Positions 59,453 to 64,000 of a stretch of DNA of 64,000 nt are shown here, in pieces. Where the stretch lies: contig NC_079969.1 in NCBI RefSeq assembly GCF_029852145.1, positions 7,378,001-7,442,000 on the forward strand. The letters are read 5' to 3'. Position 1 is the stretch's first letter. Every line of letters starts with the position of its first letter. The position numbers and the translations under genes were made by a program. Source of the DNA: Microplitis mediator (lineage: Eukaryota > Arthropoda > Insecta > Hymenoptera > Braconidae). The notes below the pieces were generated by a model that saw nothing but the letters and a program-made list of their open reading frames with translations, was not told the DNA's origin and did not search any database.

Positions 59453-60614
59453 TAGGGGAGGGGGGAGGGCAAAGTGGGCCCCGTAAGAGAAATAATTATA
59501 ATATATCATTAATGTTTTTTACGCGTTGACTTCTTCGCCTTCTTGCCTGCGACAAGTAAATTTGCGTGCGACAAGTTTTCACTCACTTCGTTCGTGCGCT
59601 CAACTTAGCTCTCGTGGGCAATCGACAACTTACCGCACTAGTTGCACGATATAGGGGAGGGTGGGGCAGAGCGGCCCCCCTGAAATTTTGATCAAAAAAA
59701 AAATTTTTTTTTTTTCGACTAATTACTTTAAATACGATATGTTTGCGCATTTTTACCCCTACGCGTGACATTTTGGGCAAAATGGACAAGCCCAAAATTT
59801 TGAAAAAGTGATTTTTTCATATTTTTATCGTCAAATAAAAAACAATTATTATAAATCACATTTCTAGCCCTACGCATAACACCTGGGGCAAAATGGACCA
59901 GCCGAAACTTCCGAAAAAATTATTTTTTCATATTTTTCGGCCGTTTCTCTATGTAAGAGGCAAATTTGGTCACTAAAAATTTATAATGATTAAATTTTTT
60001 TTTTTAGTTGATAAATTTTTGAAATAAAGTAAAATTATAGAACTGATTTTTTTTTTATTAAATAACAATTAGTAATTAAGGTAATCGAGAGTGAACGATT
60101 TTTTACGCTTTAAAAAATTTTTTTCGAGCAATATAAAACCAAAAATAGTTGTCAAGAGAAAGAAATACATTCTTAATGATGAAAACAATTTAAAAAAAAA
60201 AAAAAACGAAAAAAAAAAATTTGTTTATCACTTTTTGAAGGGGGGCCGCTCTGCCCCACAAAAAAAAAAAAAAATTTTTCAGAATTTTGGCAAAATGTCC
60301 ATAAATTTGTTCGAAATAGGACAAAAGTAAAGCTATCTTATGGTTGAAAGCCACAAAAAATAATAATTGGCTTAGGGGGGCCGCTCTGCCCCACCCTTCC
60401 CTACTATTAACTTTCTTAATAAATTATATTTAATAAACAGTTTTGGTGGTCTATTTTAGCCTTCATTATAGAAGAAATTTCGATAAGCTTATTATCCGTC
60501 CGAATTTATTGACGTATAGAAAAATTTGAGGGGCCCACTTTGCCCCCAAATTTTTTTGAAGTTTCAAAAATTTCAAGGGACCCACTTTGCCCCCTCCCCT
60601 CCCTTCTTTCCCTA
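59453..60614. mobile_element. GGGG-end element inserted in the 3' flank of gene 6
   Basis: The flank of gene 4 reads GAAGAGTA then ACAATAAAAAATAAAT. In gene 6 the same GAAGAGTA is followed by GGGGAGGGGGGAGGGCAAAG, and the flank resumes at 60613 as TATCAATAAAAAAAG. TA is doubled, as expected of a TA target site. The right end is CCCACTTTGCCCCCTCCC and CTCCC. The 752-bp element 59652-60403 is nested in it. The poly(A) signal of gene 6 is pushed from about 30 to about 1190 bp after the stop. Confidence 0.85.
59652..60403 (-). mobile_element. 752-bp GGGG element, inverted second copy
   Basis: Reverse-complement partner of 55788-56539, same length and very similar throughout (for example the stretch coding MNDFLRFKKFF is identical in sense). 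TA is at both tips. It lies inside the larger element at 59453-60614. Confidence 0.92.
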
Positions 60615-60616
60615 TC

Positions 60617-60622
60617 AATAAA
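60617..60622 (+). terminator. Displaced poly(A) signal of gene 6
   Basis: AATAAA, the equivalent of the signal at 49240 after gene 4, now lies beyond the transposon insertion. Confidence 0.55.
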
Positions 60623-60885
60623 AAAAGAAGTTTTTATTGTCAAGAAAGAAATTTCATTCAATTTTATATTATAATTTTGATGTTAAGTACGATGTGCCGA
60701 ATAAATTTTTGCAACTAATTAATTTTTGTACATTTTGTTTCTTATTAAAATTAAAACAACTTTAATCTACTATCATCATTCTAAAACCAAGTGTGTTATA
60801 AATGTATTATTTCAACACACATTAAATTTATTCCATGTTTAAGGCCATAAGCAAAACTATTGTTTATTGTAGTCACTTAAGACAT

Positions 60886-61685
60886 CGCGTCCCTAATGCC
60901 AAAAAGGCATATATGCTGTATATAGATCTACCATAAAGCTAAAAAGGCATATAATTTTTTTTTTTTTTGCTCAATCGTTTAGAAATGATTTGAAATGAAT
61001 ATTTTGATAATAAAAAAAATTAAAACCGAAAAGGCCTAAAAATATACATAAGCCTTTTTGCTTTTAGGCACAATGATCATTAATGCCAAAAAGGCATATA
61101 AAAAAAAAAGAATATTACCATGAAGTTAAACCCGTGAATTCAAATTTAAATATACTAAGGGCACAAATTAAAGTAAAAAAAAATTTCGAAATGTTTCAGT
61201 GAGTTTTGAGTAACTGTATTTATGTGAATAATGGTCGTATCGTGAATTAAAAAAAAAAAACAAAATATTTTGAAGCTCGACGATTCTAATTTTCAGATTT
61301 TTCGGTGAAAACTTTTTATGAGCCGCTTATTGCTTTAGAATCACGAAATAGATCAAAAAAAAAAATTTTTAATATTAATGCAAAAATGGCCTATAACAGC
61401 AAGCATATGCCTTTTTGGCATTAATTTCATTTTTCATTTTAATTTTTGTTAATAAATATTTAATTGAACCAATTCGTTGATTTCATTGATTTTTTATTTA
61501 TACGCCTTTTTGGCATTAGCTAAAAAATTAAAAATAAAATTAATGCCAAAAAGGCACATGCTCGCTATTATAGGCCATTTTGGCGTTAAAATTTTAATTT
61601 TTGTTTTTTGATCAATTTCGTCACTCTGAAGCGATAGGTGAATTAAAAAAAAAAAATGATATGCCTTTTTGGTATTAGGGACGCG
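60886..61685. mobile_element. 800-bp element with CGCGTCCCTAATGCC ends
   Basis: The left end CGCGTCCCTAATGCCAAAAA and the right end TTTTTGGTATTAGGGACGCG are inverse. ACAT flanks both sides (60882-60885 and 61686-61689). The paralogous flank of gene 4 has a single ACAC at this point (near 49502), so it is an empty site and ACAT looks like a 4-bp target duplication. The word TAATGCCAAAAAGGCAT or its half recurs about ten times inside. No reading frame. Confidence 0.88.
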
Positions 61686-61689
61686 ACAT

Positions 61690-62163
61690 GTTTCATTGTG
61701 TGTTAAATATCTATAGATTGCTTATGGCGTCTCAATGTGATTTGACAAGCCTGTTAATACCGACTACACATATCTAAGTCAGTCAAATTTTTTGAAAATT
61801 CATCACTTTCATTATAACAAATATTTTTATAATTTCAATGATTTTATTTTTGGCTTTATCTATACTCCGTAAAAAAAAAAAAAACTAATCAATTTGAAGT
61901 TCTGGGAGTCCCTGGATCGTTAACTAGTTAATAAAATTTTAATTAAAAATATTTTTAACGTGAGTACATCACCTTAATGATTCTTTGTTCGTTCGATTTA
62001 AAAAATATCATTAAAAAACAATAAAGCTTATTTTTTTAAAACGCACTAATGTATTTTTATATTAATTTTTGTCATCCATATATCATATAAACGCTATATA
62101 TAAGATAATGTATAACAATATTTCTGTACATTGATCAGTAAATTTCATTAGTAAATCATCACG
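61690..62163 (+). promoter_or_regulatory. Flank of gene 6, then promoter of gene 7
   Basis: To about 61760 this is the continuation of the 3' flank shared with gene 4. From about 61985 it matches the upstream region of genes 1 and 2 (ATATCATTAAAAA, CAATAAAGCTTATT, ACGCACTAATGTATTTTTAT). TATATAAG at 62097 is 67 bp before the ATG and is followed by ATAATGTA, as in genes 1 and 2. Confidence 0.65.
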
Positions 62164-64000
62164 ATGGAGTTACAAGCTGTGTCAATTTTGTTACTTGCAA
62201 TAGCAACTGGTAAATATAATATACGTTAATTATTTTAATCTGTATTTTAAATCATAAATAATTTTTTTTTTTGGTCAAAATATCGAAATGGTCGTACTAT
62301 TCTCTGTGACCAACGTGATATTTTTTTACACGGAAAAAAATGATGCTCAAAATTTTAATAGTTTGTAGTTTATTTTTGATTTAAAATTAGTATATTTGTA
62401 TACTAGTATCAAACCAGGATCATTATATATTACAAAATGGCTATTATTTATATTAAAATTTACACATAGAAGAGCAAAATTTGTAATTTTGTATATTAAA
62501 ATTGATATGAAAAAGAATCGATGAATTGGTATCTACAGTTATTTATTACTATTCAAATAAACATAGAAAAATTAAAAAAATTTGCCACTTATTCGATTTA
62601 TGTAGGGGAGACCGGGGTGCTTTGGCCCCCTGGGGCACGAAGGCACCCCTCAAAAATTAAAAAAAAAATTTTTTTTGATTTCCGTCAAGTTATGACCCCA
62701 ACAATGTTTTTATCACATTTTAAGTCAATATGTGATATGTGAGATAAAATGGACCACTCGAAAAAAAAATTGTAACGAAAAAATTATTTTTTTTTCTTTC
62801 CGTCAAGTTAATTTTTTTTGTTTCAAGTGGTCCATTTTTCCCTACATATCACATATTGACTTTAAATATAATAAAACCATTATAGAGGTCATAACTTGAC
62901 GGAAAATGAAAACAAAATTTTTTTTTTCGTCACAATTTTTTTTTAGTGGTCCATATTACCCCACATATCACATATTGACCTAAAATGTGATAAAAACATT
63001 ATAGAGGTCATTCCTTGACGGAAAACAAAAACAAAATTTTTTTTTTTCGATTTTTTGCATAATTTCGACTGATTCTTCCGAAATAGACGGAGTATAAACG
63101 AATTTCATGGTCAAAAGCCACAAGAAGAAAAAAGGGGCCTTCGTGCCCCGGTCTCCCCTATATAATAAATTAATTTATAGTAACGAATAAATAACATTTT
63201 ATATTAATTATTAATGGGATAGAATTTATAAAATAAGAGTTAAAAGTTTTCGGTATTTTAATGAGCAAAAAATTAGTATCTAATATACTAATTTTTCTTT
63301 TTATGATTTACCACTTATTCGATTTATGTATATTGTAAATTAATTTATAATGATGAATAAATGATATTTCAAGCTAATAATTAATCAGTGATATCGAATT
63401 TATAAAATAAAAGTTAGTAACTTTTGCAATTTTTTGGCTGGAAAAATCAGTATTTAAGATTCCAATTCGTAATTTGACCAATCATTACTTTTTAATAGAT
63501 GTATGCCATAAATTAATTAATTTTCACTAATAAGTCACGTATTTATATACCTAAAAGTAATAATATTTACTTACTTTTTGAAATAATTGGTAGTAGTTTT
63601 TAGGAATCTACAAAAATTAGTAAACTACTTTGCATTAAGTACATAATAGTACTAACTATTGATAACATATTCCACTTTTTATTATTATTTATTAAATTTT
63701 AATATTCTGTTTTTTCCGTGTACAGAAACTATATATAAACATTTACAAAAAAAAATTATTTTTTCGTAACAAAGTAGTCTTTCATTTTCCCCAACACTTC
63801 CCTACATTAATAAAATAAATAATATCCTCAGAAGTATTTTTAACAAAACTAAATTTACAGCTGTGTCATCAAAAAATCTAAATTTCATACCAAATACAAT
63901 TGAAAGAAACTTATTGACTATCGAAGAAGCGCCTTGGCAAGTCAGTATTCAAACCCACGGTGTCCATTTCTGCGGCGGAGCAATTCTGAATGAAGAGTGG
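62164..64000 (+). CDS. Gene 7: secreted chymotrypsin-fold protein, partial (runs off the window)
   Basis: Exon 1 is 62164-62209 and exon 2 starts at 63861 after TTTACAG, phase 1 as in all sisters. 62 residues are visible. Signal peptide MELQAVSILLLAIAT, then AVSSKNLNFIP, and then the fold start EEAPWQVSIQTHGVHFCGGA with ILNEEW. It groups with genes 1 and 2 by promoter and start sequence. Unlike them it has the standard CGG in place of CSG and PWQV in place of PYQV, both usual in active enzymes. The His, Asp and Ser positions are beyond the window, so activity cannot be judged. The 1651-bp intron holds nested transposons. Confidence 0.85.
62327..63722. mobile_element. Element with TACACGGAAAAAA ends in the intron of gene 7
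   Basis: TACACGGAAAAAAA at 62327 mirrors TTTTTTCCGTGTA ending at 63722. The same end type bounds the foldback in the intron of gene 5. The interior has repeated ATTAGTA/TACTAAT words and two related blocks (CACTTATTCGATTTATG at about 62585 and 63312). A 558-bp GGGG element is nested in the first of these. Confidence 0.75.
62603..63160. mobile_element. 558-bp GGGG element nested in the intron of gene 7
   Basis: TAGGGGAGACCGGGGTGCTT at the left, and CGTGCCCCGGTCTCCCCTA at the right. The flank GATTTATG then TATATAATAAATTAATTTAT is matched at 63322 by GATTTATG then TATATTGTAAATTAATTTAT without the element, giving an empty site a few hundred bases away and showing insertion at a TA. Inside, the phrase TCACATATTGACTTAAAATG in both directions recurs about four times with GTCAAGTTATGACC. 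Confidence 0.92.

Noticed and set aside
30312..64000. tRNA genes or telomere repeats
   Set aside because: I saw no A-box/B-box pair with cloverleaf potential and no TTAGG run. Words such as GTGGTTCGAGTAC at 42730 lack the partner arms.
1..64000. Integrated virus or polydnavirus segment
   Set aside because: No viral gene, no direct repeat junction or virulence gene family was recognised. The only coding remnants outside the protease cluster are transposon-like.

Overview
The window looks like a chromosomal piece of an AT-rich arthropod genome. The spliced genes use GT-AG introns, the proteins are secreted chymotrypsin-fold products, and there are many small inverted-repeat transposons and no operons. 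A hymenopteran, perhaps a parasitoid wasp, is my best guess from base composition, repeat style and this type of tandem protease-homologue family. That assignment is inference.

Layout. Bases 1-30311 are one head-to-tail satellite array with a unit of about 179 bp, roughly 169 copies, all in the same orientation, running off the left edge. It carries clear higher-order duplications of 9 to 40 units. From 30312 to 64000 the DNA is AT-rich and holds a tandem cluster of seven related two-exon genes, all on the + strand. Genes 1 and 2 (33460-35044, 40029-41621) are a recent segmental duplicate pair. Gene 3 (43924-45355) is more distant. Genes 4, 5 and 6 (47287-49209, 51391-53002, 55485-59426) form a second, very similar subgroup. 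Gene 7 (from 62164) is cut by the window edge. Two broken relics of the same family lie at 32752-33060 and 36960-37028.

Each gene has a TATA box about 60 bp before the start codon, a tiny first exon coding a signal peptide, one phase-1 intron, and a long second exon. The six complete proteins keep the chymotrypsin fold signature cysteines and the catalytic Asp. In all six the catalytic His is Gln and the catalytic Ser is Leu, so they should be secreted, non-proteolytic serine protease homologues. The family has expanded while catalytically dead. Their targets cannot be read from the sequence.

The rest is dominated by short inverted-repeat transposons. Because the genes are paralogous, several insertions can be dated and bounded by comparing a filled copy with an empty paralogous site. 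The intron of gene 4, the intron of gene 6, the 3' flank of gene 6 and the intron of gene 7 each give such a comparison. One large family has GGGG-rich ends (TAGGGGAGG type) and TA target sites. One of its relatives next to gene 5 carries a PHD-type zinc-finger fragment. Several other elements share an odd design: inverted ends plus one private short palindromic motif repeated many times inside.
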